From positions 3,658,001 through 3,722,000 of the forward strand of contig CM074699.1 in NCBI GenBank assembly GCA_037367355.1: a stretch of 64,000 bases of DNA, read 5' to 3'. The stretch is from Neoscytalidium dimidiatum. Its lineage: Eukaryota; Ascomycota; Dothideomycetes; Botryosphaeriales; Botryosphaeriaceae. Each line of letters opens with the position of its first letter. Positions within the stretch are counted from its first letter, which is position 1. Positions 54,665-64,000 of the stretch are shown in pieces. Made by a program: the position numbers and the translations under genes. Below the pieces are notes generated by a model. It was not told where the DNA came from, made no database searches, and saw nothing but the letters and a program-made list of their open reading frames with translations.

Positions 54665-54715
54665 GAGAAGATGCAGGGACCCGAATGCCACGCCCTTTTC
54701 GCCTATCGTTGACAG

Positions 54716-54746
54716 GACCTTCGAACGTCTGGCCAAGAGGTTGGCA
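54716..54746. repeat. 31-bp palindrome-core element, copy 6 (diverged)
   Basis: Head GACCTTCGAACGTCT followed by GGCCAA-GAGG-TTGGCA; one arm has a single mismatch to TGCCAA. Confidence 0.7.
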
Positions 54747-55047
54747 CTTGTGTGTGGGACTGGAGGAACGAAAAAAACCAAGGACGAGGAGACGCGCTTC
54801 TGCGTGAAGGATGGATGACGTAGCGAGGAAGGGAGGGAGACACCAAGGGCTTTTGCAACACCACGCACGTCCGTATGATGGATCGTCGCCACCGCTGTGA
54901 AAATGCGCCCTGTAACACACGCGTTTGCGGCGCGAGATTCCCGTAGAATGGAGTCGCCTTGATTCGACCGCGTCTAATGCAGCCAGTCTATCGTAAATAC
55001 ACACCAACTTTTTCTACACTATAACCACCACATCTTTCCTTTCCTTG
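54747..55047. other. 3' flank of tRNase Z gene
   Basis: About 300 bp between the last repeat copy and the tRNase Z stop; probable 3' UTR. No gene. Confidence 0.45.
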
Positions 55048-58000
55048 CTACTGTGGCTCCTGCTGCTGCTGCTGCTGTTTCCCCTTTCCCTTCTGCTTCC
55101 CCTGTTGCTGCTGCTGACCGCCCTTCCCATCACCCTTCTGCTTCTGCTTCTGCCTCTGCCTCTCCTTCTTCCCACCGCCACCGCCACCGCCCTGCTGCTG
55201 CTGCTGCCGAGCAACCCCCTCCTTCTCCTCCTCCCCCTCCTCCTCCAACTTCTGCTCCTCTGCCAACAGCGCCTGCAACGCCGGCACGTACTTCTCCAGC
55301 TCCGCGAACTCGCCCACCTTGACCCGCATGTAGTCCGACGCCACGCCCACCCGCATATCGGTGCGCGCCCTGATCCTCGTCCCCCCCTCCTCCTTCACCA
55401 CCGGCGAATTCTCCACGGCCTTGGGAGGCCCGTCCGGATCCTCCGGCGGGACGAGCGCCGCGGCGGCGGCGTCGTCGTCGTCGCCCTCCTCGACGATGGC
55501 GTCCCGGTCCTCGGCGTCCGCCGCTTCCTCCCCCGCCTCGTCCTCCGAGTCCACCACGTCCATCTTGTCGCCGACCTCGCCCCCGTCCTCCTCCTCGTCG
55601 TCGTCCATGGCCTCCTCCCGCTCGAAGACCGGCAGCTTCTGGTACCGCTGGCTGAAGTGCGTCAGCAGCGTCATCCGCGCGCGCATGCGCGCCCCGATCG
55701 CCAGCGCCTCCGACGTCGTGCTGTGCTTCTTGGCCACCGCGTTGCCCTCGAGGCCGTCCTCGAACGTGGCCTCGTGCACCAGGACGGTCGAGTGGCGGCC
55801 GATGCGGGCGAAGGGCCGGCAGGGCCGGCAGTCGCCGCTGTACGAGACCTTGAACGGGCGCGAGCGCGGGTCGTCGCGGTCGGCCCGCGTCTCGTCGGGC
55901 CAGGTGAGCGAGACGGCGCGCGCGCCGTGGCAGTGCTGGACGTAGACGGCCTGGACGTCCTGGAGGCCGAAGAGCTGGGGGTACAGCGCCGGCGGCACCT
56001 CGACGGCGCTGACGAACGCGGAGGGGGCGAAGGACGGCGGCGCCTGCAGCCGCAGCGTCGCCGCCTGCCGCCTGGCCTGCGAGTTGGCCGAGATGGCCAG
56101 CGGCCACAGGCGGCTGTAGCCGAAGTCCTCGACCGCCGCGTACTCGGCCAGCCAGTTGACCATGTTGAGGTCGGAGATGACGGCGAGGCGGCTGGCGTCC
56201 GGCGACGACGCGAGGCCCGGGTTCTCCTTGATCGCCGCGAGGGCTTCGAAGGCGGTTTGCGGCGAGGGCTGCTTGTTGTGGGCGACTTCGTACCAAGCTT
56301 TGATGACGCCAATGATGCCGAGGATGTGGTCGGCGTGCATGTGGCTCATCCAGATGACGCGGAGCTCCCTGAGGACCTCGTGCAGCTCGGCCGGCTTGAA
56401 GACGCGCTGGAGCTGGCCCAGCGTGTTCTCGCCCGCGTCGAGCAGGTACGAGCCGTAGCCCGGCACGCGCACCAACGTCGCGGAGACGTTGCGGTATTTC
56501 GACGGTAACGCTGACCCCGTCCCGAGAGCAATGATCTCGGCGTCCGGCATGGGGACCTTGCGGCGCCACTTTTCGAACTGTGCGGACGAGCTCTCCACCG
56601 ATTCCCGGACCTGTTTAGTGAGAGCCAGAAGTCCTTCGGGAATCTCTTCGAGAGCCTTCTGGGGGTTGAAGCGCGGAACAACATCCTTATCTTGTACTTC
56701 GAACTTCGGTTCCAGTTGTAGGACTAGGCCCCTTTCTGCTCGTTGCGCATGCGCTGGCAATTCCTCTTTCTGGGAGTTGTATGGCACAAACCTCTCCTGA
56801 GGAATCTTTTCATCGTCGTAGTAAGGGACACCAAACCTCTTCTCGTCGACTTTTCCAAGTCGTATAGTGGCTCCAGCAACGCTGTCGAAGCTGATGCGGT
56901 TCGGAGAAACGTCGACTGAAGAAATGACGTGCTTCAAGTGCGGCCTGTCTTCCATGAATTTCTTCAGCGCCGGATTGGCTATTACACCAGGCCCTAGTAT
57001 CCATATGATGGCATCCACGCCATTCATGATTTCCTCACGACTCCACTCATCGCGTTGTATCAAAGGCTCCACGTACGAGGAAGAGGGAAGGTCAACGATT
57101 GCCACTCCCCTGCCTCTCCTCGGTGGTTCCATGACCATGTCGGAAGTGATAGTTTCTCCTCGTTCATTTTGTACAGCCTCTCCAGACTGCAACTTAGCCC
57201 AGAGTTGCCCCTTAGGAACCGCATATTCCATTACTTTCTGTACAAGAAACTTGCCCCGTTGAGGATGATTACGGATGATGTAAGAAACAGCCTGAGGAGC
57301 AGGTTTCGTAGGCGGCAAGGCAGTGATCTTGACTGCGGGCCACGGTTCCCTAACGAGTACCCTCTTGTTAGGGTTCTCGGGATCAGGAATGGGGCCGTTG
57401 TACTTCTCGGTCTCCTTCGTTACCGGGTTTCTAACAAAGATGGTCGCAGGAAGCTTAACTTCGGACAGTGACTTCTCGGTCAGGGCGTCCAGACGCCAGT
57501 TCGAGTTGAACATATCATTGACCACTGACCGCGTGATCTGCTCGTATCTCTTAGCTGCCTCTTCGGGAACTCCCTTCTGCGCATTCTCTGCAGGCTCTGG
57601 GCCATTGACCTCGTCGTAGCTCCTCTTTCTCGAAGTTGAGCCCGCGGAAGGCCGGGTCTGAGATCCTGCGTCCGTGGGCGTTACCGACATAGCCCAGACT
57701 TTGATGTTGCCGTCAACGAAAAGCGGCACCGGATCGCCATTCTCGTCCTTCTTGACATCCTCATCCTTGATATCTACCGCGTTGATGGGCATGCCCTTCC
57801 TGAAAACAAATCTCCGGCAGGCGGCGATCGTGTGGTTCAGGTTTGGCGGACCGAACATCGAGAGCACCTTCGGGGTAGCGTCCAATCCACGCTCTTTCTT
57901 GTCCAGGTTCGACGCGGCCAACACGTCAGACAGGGTCAGCATCATGCCCACCAGACCGCCGGTGTTGCTCCATTCCGAACGACCGGTTATGAACATCTCC

Positions 58001-58614
58001 TGCGCCTTCAGCATGCGCGTGCCCAGCTGGTTCATCGCACGCTGCGTACCCTCGCCCAGGCTGCCGAAGAAGTACCGCTTGTTGTCGAAATGGAGCAGGA
58101 GCGTCGTGCCGGGCGTGTCCGCCGTCGGCGTGGTGAGGATCTGGATGTACGACTTCATACTTTTGTTGCAGTAGCCCTTGTCGAGGTATTCGGAAAGGGT
58201 GGGCGATTCGGTCGTGCCGTAGGGCGTGTGGATCTGGTCGCTCGTGAAAGGAAAGCTATAACATGGCTTGGTCGGATAAATGATATGAGATCGGGTGCTC
58301 CGTTCGAGGAAGGGCGACCGGTAGATTTTGTGCGAACCAAGACCGGAGGAGGTGGTTGGTTTTTGGTCGAGCTGCGGTGAGTCCGGCGGCTTTGGATCGC
58401 TGCTTAGTTTGAGCTTCTTCAGCACCCTCCGAAGTGAGTCGATCACCGAGTAGCCGGTATGACTGGTCGACTTCAGGCGGCAAAAGGTCCAAGGGACGAA
58501 AGGCGCAGGGCGGGCAGCTCCCAAGCGGTGCGCGTACAGCAGAGGACTCTGCGCCGTTTTCAGGCAACGCACAGTCGCAGGAATTGACGCCACTGCGAAG
58601 GCCGGAGAAGCCGT
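55048..58614 (-). CDS. TRZ1: Long-form ribonuclease Z (tRNase Z, TRZ1/ELAC2); AUG form 55048-58158
   Basis: Endonuclease that removes 3' trailers from nuclear and mitochondrial pre-tRNAs. From the first ATG (58158, MKSYIQILTTPTADTPGTTL, the standard family start) it is 1036 aa. The frame stays open upstream to a TAG near 58640 with no ATG, but with an ACG (58612-58614) in ACC-ACG-G context, which would add 152 residues. The first 55 or so of these have no Asp/Glu and several Arg/Lys (VRCLKTAQSPLLYAHRLGAA, then FCRLKSTS), like a mitochondrial presequence. The N-terminal half carries the degenerate beta-lactamase-like domain (LLLHFDNKRYFFG, WSNTGGLVGMMLTLSDV). The C-terminal half has the catalytic domain: GTGSALPSKYRNVSATLV, LLDAGENTLGQL, metal motif HMHADH (H606 onward, AUG numbering), SYSGDCRPCRPFA, HEATFEDGLEGNAVAKKHST, LTHFSQRYQKLP. 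The tail is Gln/Lys/Gly-rich. No intron within. Confidence 0.93.
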   Translation of the reverse strand, partial: TASPAFAVASIPATVRCLKTAQSPLLYAHRLGAARPAPFVPWTFCRLKSTSHTGYSVIDSLRRVLKKLKLSSDPKPPDSPQLDQKPTTSSGLGSHKIYRSPFLERSTRSHIIYPTKPCYSFPFTSDQIHTPYGTTESPTLSEYLDKGYCNKSMKSYIQILTTPTADTPGTTLLLHFDNKRYFFGSLGEGTQRAMNQLGTRMLKAQEMFITGRSEWSNTGGLVGMMLTLSDVLAASNLDKKERGLDATPKVLSMFGPPNLNHTIAACRRFVFRKGMPINAVDIKDEDVKKDENGDPVPLFVDGNIKVWAMSVTPTDAGSQTRPSAGSTSRKRSYDEVNGPEPAENAQKGVPEEAAKRYEQITRSVVNDMFNSNWRLDALTEKSLSEVKLPATIFVRNPVTKETEKYNGPIPDPENPNKRVLVREPWPAVKITALPPTKPAPQAVSYIIRNHPQRGKFLVQKVMEYAVPKGQLWAKLQSGEAVQNERGETITSDMVMEPPRRGRGVAIVDLPSSSYVEPLIQRDEWSREEIMNGVDAIIWILGPGVIANPALKKFMEDRPHLKHVISSVDVSPNRISFDSVAGATIRLGKVDEKRFGVPYYDDEKIPQERFVPYNSQKEELPAHAQRAERGLVLQLEPKFEVQDKDVVPRFNPQKALEEIPEGLLALTKQVRESVESSSAQFEKWRRKVPMPDAEIIALGTGSALPSKYRNVSATLVRVPGYGSYLLDAGENTLGQLQRVFKPAELHEVLRELRVIWMSHMHADHILGIIGVIKAWYEVAHNKQPSPQTAFEALAAIKENPGLASSPDASRLAVISDLNMVNWLAEYAAVEDFGYSRLWPLAISANSQARRQAATLRLQAPPSFAPSAFVSAVEVPPALYPQLFGLQDVQAVYVQHCHGARAVSLTWPDETRADRDDPRSRPFKVSYSGDCRPCRPFARIGRHSTVLVHEATFEDGLEGNAVAKKHSTTSEALAIGARMRARMTLLTHFSQRYQKLPVFEREEAMDDDEEEDGGEVGDKMDVVDSEDEAGEEAADAEDRDAIVEEGDDDDAAAAALVPPEDPDGPPKAVENSPVVKEEGGTRIRARTDMRVGVASDYMRVKVGEFAELEKYVPALQALLAEEQKLEEEGEEEKEGVARQQQQQGGGGGGGKKERQRQKQKQKGDGKGGQQQQQGKQKGKGKQQQQQQEPQ

Positions 58615-59175
58615 GGTTGTAGTATTGTCTCTGGGTTGTGGAAACTACGATGGTGGGAGCTACATGGCCGAGTCTTGACGTCCCACAAAAATTTGGGCGA
58701 GCTCGCGACGGAGACGCGCCAACCGGCCGTTACGTCAGCGCCAAACAACCGCAATGCGTGCGCACGACTGCAGATTAACAGAGAAAGCAACCGGAGGAAA
58801 CCACACTTCATCATAGCACGAGCAGGGAACAATCTGAATGGTAATGATCAAAAGTTATTCTAATCAAGTTGTGGCAGTCACGGCTATAAATCAACGCTAT
58901 ATGCGGAATTCCTTCCACGAGTCACTCAAACAAAAGAAAAATGTGCTTGTGTAAGCGCTCCCTTTTTCGCGCCGATGTCCACTCTGCTCTAAGGCAGGTC
59001 AAGTCGGATCCCTGTGTCCTAGTTCCCAAAAGTCGCTTCCCATGAAAAAGAGAGTCATGACCAAAAGTATTCGCTTCCAAATATTCACAGAATCAGGTAG
59101 AAAAAGAAGGATGACGTTCCACCCAAACGCCTCACCCCGAGGAACACCATTTTAATGTTGCTGGTGTAAACAGTT
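58615..59175. other. Promoter/leader of tRNase Z and 3' UTR of bZIP gene
   Basis: About 560 bp. It includes a minus-strand start-stop element ATG-TAG at 58660-58665 just upstream of the tRNase Z extension. The overlapping minus-strand frame 58560-58832 has no supported product, though it could feed an alternative 5' exon. No other feature. Confidence 0.45.
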
Positions 59176-60930
59176 CTACAACATCATGCTCTGCATCCTC
59201 TCATACACGATATCGAACTTGGCGATCGAGCGCTCAAGACGCTGTTGCAGCTGCTCGGAGGTTTCCTGAGCAACGACAATCTCGATGCGGCCGAAAGCCT
59301 TCTCCGGCGCAATGTTGCCGAAGATGGACTCGGAAGGAGCAGCAGAAGAAGGAGCGGGCGAGTTGTAGTACAGGGCGAAGTCGGGGTTGCCATCATCGAC
59401 CTCAGCCTCCTCGGCGACAGCCTCAACGGGCTGCTCAGCCTCGGACCCGAAGCGCTCAATGACGGGGTAGTCAGGCTTGATCTCCTTGATCTCCTCGACA
59501 GGCGAGAAGGTGGAGCTGCCCTTGCCGGAGAGAGCCTCGGTGTCAAAGGGGTTGGCGGGACCCTCGGGGACCTCAAGGACGGCGAAGACCTGGGGGTTGT
59601 TGAAGTTGAAACTGCCGTTGGGGAAATAGTTCATGTTGTCGAACGAAATGTTGGTGGACTGCTCGGGAATCATGGACATGCCCATCTGGGAGTTGCTCTG
59701 CGAAGACTGCTTGATCATCTGGGGAGCGGGCTGCTGGGGAGCCGGAGCTGCGGTGCTTGGGGCCTTGGCAGGCTCGTTGAGAACAAGAGCAGGATCACGG
59801 CTGAGCTCATCAAGGAAAGGGCCGAAAGCCTGGTGGCGGAGCAGGCGCTCGATGAAGGCGCGAGAACGGGCGTTCTCCTCCATGAGGGCGCGGTTCTGCA
59901 ACCTCAGCTCGGTGTTCTCGTTGGTCTTGTTGGCGACCTCGCCCTCGAGCTGCGAAATGTACTCTGCCGAATAATTAGCGACGGTTCTTTAAAATAGTGG
60001 TAGTCGACAAAGCTTACCCTTCCTGCGGGAGCGGAAGGCACGGGCGGAAACCTTGTTCCTCAATTGACGACGCTCCTTGCTGCTGAGCTTCTTGCCCTCC
60101 TCGCTGGCAAGGAGCCTCTCATCCTCATCCATATCCTCCTCGTCCTTCTTCATCTTGATGATGTGAGGAAGAGGGTTGGAAGCGCCGCAGTCAGAGCCGT
60201 TGGAGCTCAGGGTGCTGTTCTGGCGGATCTGGTTGACGACGCGAGCAATGGTCTCCTCGGTGCGAGCATCGGTGAACTGGGCCGACTTCCTCTGAGCGTG
60301 GTTGACGCGGCTGTGCTGTTCCCTGTGCTGTTGCTGTTGCTGCTGCTGGAGCATCTGCTGCTGCCTCTGCTGCTGGGCCTGCGCCTGCGCCTTGGCCAGA
60401 GCGGCTTGCTGCTGATGCATACCGGGGAAGAAGCGCACTTGCTGGGGCTCCTGCTGGATGGAGCTGGGGTCGACGAAGTCGTCGCTCTGGGCATTCTCGG
60501 CCTGAGGGAAGAAGAACGCGGGAAGGCCGGAGTTGCCCATGTCCATGTCCATGTTAAGATCGGTTCCCCAGCCGTCGTCCATGCCGATGCCGGAGTTGCT
60601 GAAGAATTGGCTGTAGTTGCCGCTGGAAGACTGCGACATGCTGATGCCGGGCACGGAACCCGACGGCAAGCCGGTCTGCTGCTTGAAGAGGTCGTACTCA
60701 TGGCTAGGCTTGGCCGGGGTCTGGTGGTCCTCGGCCTGGTCGAGCGGCATGATGGTGTTGGTCGGGCTGGCCATGGTCGATGCAACCGACGAGGGCGGCA
60801 TTTGCGACGAGGAGCTGGCCGGGTCAGGCGAGGGAATCGCATTGAAGTCGACTAGTGAGTCCATGTCGGGGTCGAAACACTGGTTCGGGAAGGGCGTGAA
60901 GCCCATGCGCTGTGCGGTGACCGTCGACAT
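59176..60930 (-). CDS. bZIP transcription factor
   Basis: Model: complement(join(59176..59963, 60018..60930)), 566 aa. The 54-nt intron (gtaagc...gctaatt...ggcag) falls inside the bZIP, joining SARAFRSRRK to EYISQLEGEVANKTNENTEL. The basic region KERRQLRNKVSARAFRSRRK (about residues 285-304) has the NxxSAxxxR core that contacts DNA; the zipper follows to about residue 340 (LRLQNRALMEENARSRAFIE). The N-terminal 200 residues are Ser/Pro/Met-rich, then comes a Gln-rich stretch (QQQRQQQMLQQQQQQQH) that may activate transcription. The C-terminal part is acidic (EEIKEIKPDYP, EQPVEAVAEEAEVDDG). The basic region resembles fungal factors annotated only as bZIP; I cannot assign a named orthologue. Conserved Ala rather than a second Asn suits the general CRE/ACGT-binding group. 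Confidence 0.93.
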
Positions 60931-63900
60931 TGTGGGCGGTGGAGTGTGTGGTGTTGAGAGATGGGTTGTTTTCGGGGTGCCTCGAGTGGGCGGCGAGTGT
61001 TTTGGTGGTGTTCACTCGGTGATGAGGTCGATGGGTCTTGAGGAGCTGGCTGCGGACGGGTCGCTGGGGATGGTGCGGCTAGGCGCTGGCAGTCGTCGTA
61101 AGCTTTCTATTTTAGGCAACGGCCAAGGATGCGCCGGAGGGCGGAGTGCGGGCGAGGGCTGGGCAGGCTGCAGCGGGCGGGGGCGTACTCTTATGTGCGA
61201 GGCTGGCAACGAGGGATTCGGTCGGGTATAGGAGACGATGGGTTGGGTATGGTAGAGTGGTTTCGAGAGGGTTGGTGAAAAGTGGACGAGCTCGCTGGAG
61301 CCGGGCGACGGGCTGGTTTTGCTTGCGATAGGGAGTGAGGGCGTTTCAGCTGGGCGCCCGCGACTGCGCCCCGATGAGCGGGCAATCTCCGCCAGCAGGC
61401 CACGGCCCCGACGCTTGGACAGGAGCAGCGCCGTGCTTGCGGCAGGGAGTTCCCGTCTGGCCTGGCTGAAGTTCGGCAGCTGTCGCTGTGTCGCTGTGCC
61501 GCCGTGCCGCTGCTCTCCTCTCGCAGCGCCCGCCGTCAGCGCCAGCCTGCGCAGAGGCCGCAGCCCAGCGCCAGAGCCCGCGCCCGCCCGCGCCCACACC
61601 GGCCCCAGCATCCGTCGCACATCAGCATCAACATCATCGCGCCCCGGCTTTTCGTCGGCGCGCCCTCTGCCAACTGCCGCGCCTGCGCCTGCGCCTGGTT
61701 CGTGGCTCACCAGCACAATGCCGGACGCCTTTTTGCATTAAAACACCTGGAGGGGGGAGGCTGGTCAACGCTACGCGCGCATGGCCGTCTGCAGGGCCTT
61801 CCCAAGGACGCAGGTGGCCATGAGTGGTGAGTGGTGAGTGGCCACTACTAGCCACCCTGCTCATGCCGAGCGCCGAAGAGAAGCGAACGCAGGTGAACAG
61901 CCACACTCGCGAAAGCATCCGCTGCGTGCGTATGCCATGCCCTCACCTCTCACCACCGCAGCACCCACCGCAGCGTCTCCCTCTCTCCACGCGCCAATCA
62001 CTCCGCTCGCTCCGCCGCCGCCTGACAAGTGACAGAGTGACAGAGTGACCACCAGCGACCAGCCTGACAAGTCACGGCACTGCGCGGCACCTCATCGAGA
62101 GCCTGCAGCCAGACACTTCGCCGCTACTGACCTGCCGATCAGCGCCGTCGTCACCCTCGCGCCGCCGCCGCAGCAGCAGGACGCGGCGCCCTGGCCTATC
62201 ACAGTCCAGCCCAGCGTCCACCCTGGCCCCGTCCAGCCCCGGAGCAGCTGTCAGCGATCAAAGATTTTACTTGCAGCACTCCTGCGAGCCACGAACCATG
62301 CCTTCCCACGCTTGCGGCCCGAGGTTTCATGGCGGTCCGAACTGAAACGGCTCTCTGATGCAAGAGAGTTTCGGGAGCCCATCGCTCGCCTCTACCTGCG
62401 TCCTATTCGGCTCTCGGAACTCGGGCTTCTGTAGATGCTCGGAGATAATTATGCTGCTATAGCAATATACACGCTCGGAATTACCGTAGCGCTTCCGTAT
62501 TACATGACTTGCCTATCTGCCTGCTGTCAGCTACGGCCGACGAACACGAACTATCGCCCGAGTCTTCGGATGACGGCATCCGACTTATTCCCAACTCGTT
62601 CTGCACCCATGGTACACGGCCGAAGAGACATGGACCTACTCACGCACCAGTTCTTTGGGTGAAGCTTCAGCCACGACAGTGCTACGCATGTCTCGCCTGC
62701 TTGCGCTTTTCCGGCATAGCGAGCACTTGGGCCTCCCTGCATCACCAAGCTTGCAGCAGCTCCTCCGCAAGCACGCCGACTGTGCTGCGACCGTCGAAAT
62801 TGGTCGCGCGCCCGGACTCCTGAGTAGACTGATTTTCAGCAGATTATATTGGCGCGCGGCTGCAGTTGCAGTTGCAACGGATAGGCACTGGCCTAGCTGT
62901 CAATAGTCCTCGGTGACAGCACGGATGGACTCGACAACGCATTGGCGACGACCACCGGCACGCATTCTCGCAGCAAAGATCTGCCCTTCACTATTGAACC
63001 GGTAGACCAGCTGACACTCTTCAACAGCACCCCCAAGCCAGTGTTTTGTGCTGTCTCTCCCTCGCAGGAAACGCGAGTGCGCCATTGACAAAGGGCATAC
63101 GCGGCCTCATTACCCCCTGTCCTACGTGCTATTTCCAGCGAACCACAGCACAGCCGCATTTTGAGACTTCGCCAGAGACGGCACTTTTCTCCACAGGGCC
63201 GGCCATCAGCCCTGCTTCCATCTTCCCTCGCCACAAACCTCTGACTCGGCTATCCCTATCTCGGACCAGGAAAAAATTTAAATTGATGAGCGCATCCAGA
63301 ACAGAGGAACCGTCCGTGGCGCACGTCCTATTGCCGGAAGGTGAGTCCGTTGCTTTGGTGTGTGGGGTGAAAGCTTTGCCGGCCCAAACCTACATGGGGC
63401 CTAAGGGAAGGTCTGTTCGACACCAATCGGTCCTCGATTAGCCTCTCCATAACGACAGTCTCGATCGCCTCAGCGACGTATCCCATCCCCACTCTTGATC
63501 AATGGTGAAGGCTTCACCAGAGGCGCAAGCTTTGGTGGCGCCGGTAATGGCGCTCGTTATGGCGCTCAACTGCGTCTCTTCGCGCTTATGCGGACTCGCC
63601 TACGTAAGGCTGAGACTTTCGTCCAACTGTTCAGCGGAGGATTCCAAGGCCACGCCATCACAATGCACACTTTCCAGCAACAAACCAATCATCCCACCTT
63701 CTCATGGAGAGGGGGCGAAATCTGCGACACCGCTGTCTTCTAGAACGCCTAGTGCCCCTCCCCCTCCATGACTCCATAATGCCTCTTAGACTAAAATGCC
63801 GTTTCCCGGAGCCAAGTGAGACATTCTGAAGGAGAATCACCGAGCTCCGAAGTCCCAGAGGGGAAATAGCCGTCCTTGAACAGCTGAGCGGTGGAGTTTC

Positions 63901-64000
63901 CTTATCTCAACTAGGCCTTATGGATGGCCCTCCCGGTTCCGCTGGTGTAAGGCCATAAGGCCCAAGGCTGCCCCGTTCGCTTTTCATGCAGAGAAAGGTG
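60931..64000. other. Gene-poor right end; bZIP promoter and unassigned sequence
   Basis: About 3 kb with no gene I can support. The first kilobase should hold the bZIP promoter and leader. GC-rich low-complexity ORFs on both strands (for example 61012-61716 minus) have no domains and strongly overlap one another. From about 62400 the composition becomes more even and ORFs are all under 135 codons. No tRNA, rRNA or transposon feature recognised. A gene spliced from short exons could be missed. Confidence 0.4.

Noticed and set aside
55045..56508. Plus-strand ORF of 487 codons
   Set aside because: Antisense shadow of the tRNase Z catalytic half; Leu/Arg/His-rich translation of GC-rich DNA without domains.
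58560..58832. Minus-strand ORF of 90 codons as an alternative first exon of tRNase Z
   Set aside because: A gtgcgt donor exists near 58550 and could in principle be joined in frame to an aagcag acceptor, but the branch site is too close to the acceptor and the tRNase Z frame is already open through the region.
61012..61716. Minus-strand ORF of 234 codons upstream of the bZIP gene
   Set aside because: Arg/Pro/Ser-rich GC-driven frame with overlapping ORFs on both strands and no recognisable content.

Overview
This is eukaryotic nuclear DNA from a filamentous ascomycete (Pezizomycotina). The evidence is short introns (mostly 50-190 nt) with GTRNGT donors, CTRAY-type branch sites and YAG acceptors, plus fungal-specific families: HET-domain proteins, LysM and AA1-like secreted proteins, DUF7053, DUF1770, DUF4360, a class-II cAMP phosphodiesterase and fungal-length UTP10 and NRDE2. 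Class Dothideomycetes is my guess from the overall gene style; it is not shown by the sequence. Exon structures were built by eye from splice signals, reading frame and family similarity.

Left part (1-31.9 kb) is mostly core genome. It holds the last exon of eEF1B-gamma, a class-II cAMP phosphodiesterase, a secreted DUF4360 protein, the divergent pair NRDE2 (minus) / UTP10 (plus), a DUF7053 protein, a 1331-residue basic repetitive nuclear-type protein, a DUF1770 protein, calcineurin B (5 exons), a small secreted four-cysteine protein, a protein with DDRGK1-like architecture, and ribosomal protein uS7 (RPS5).

Middle and right part (32-52 kb) mixes core and accessory genes: a decayed HET-domain pseudogene, a coiled-coil protein, the rRNA m5C methyltransferase RCM1/NSUN5, a 974-residue coiled-coil protein, a cytochrome P450, a three-LysM secreted protein, an intact HET-domain gene and a LEA-like hydrophilic protein. 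P450, LysM and HET sit side by side (44.5-51.4 kb) and look like an accessory or host/non-self interaction neighbourhood.

52.7-55.0 kb is a gene-free stretch carrying six copies of a 31-bp element built around the inverted repeat TGCCAA-N4-TTGGCA, three of them in an exact 85-bp tandem period, among GA-rich microsatellites. It is followed by long-form tRNase Z (minus), whose mitochondrial-type N-terminal extension has no AUG but has an in-frame ACG in a strong initiation context, then a bZIP transcription factor (minus). The last 3 kb (60.9-64.0 kb) holds no gene I can support.

Most noteworthy: the 31-bp palindromic repeat family, possible ACG-initiated dual targeting of tRNase Z, a DDRGK1-like protein in a fungus, the HET pseudogene, and a conserved RCM1 C-terminus that now lies in another frame behind a GGT/GTG repeat.
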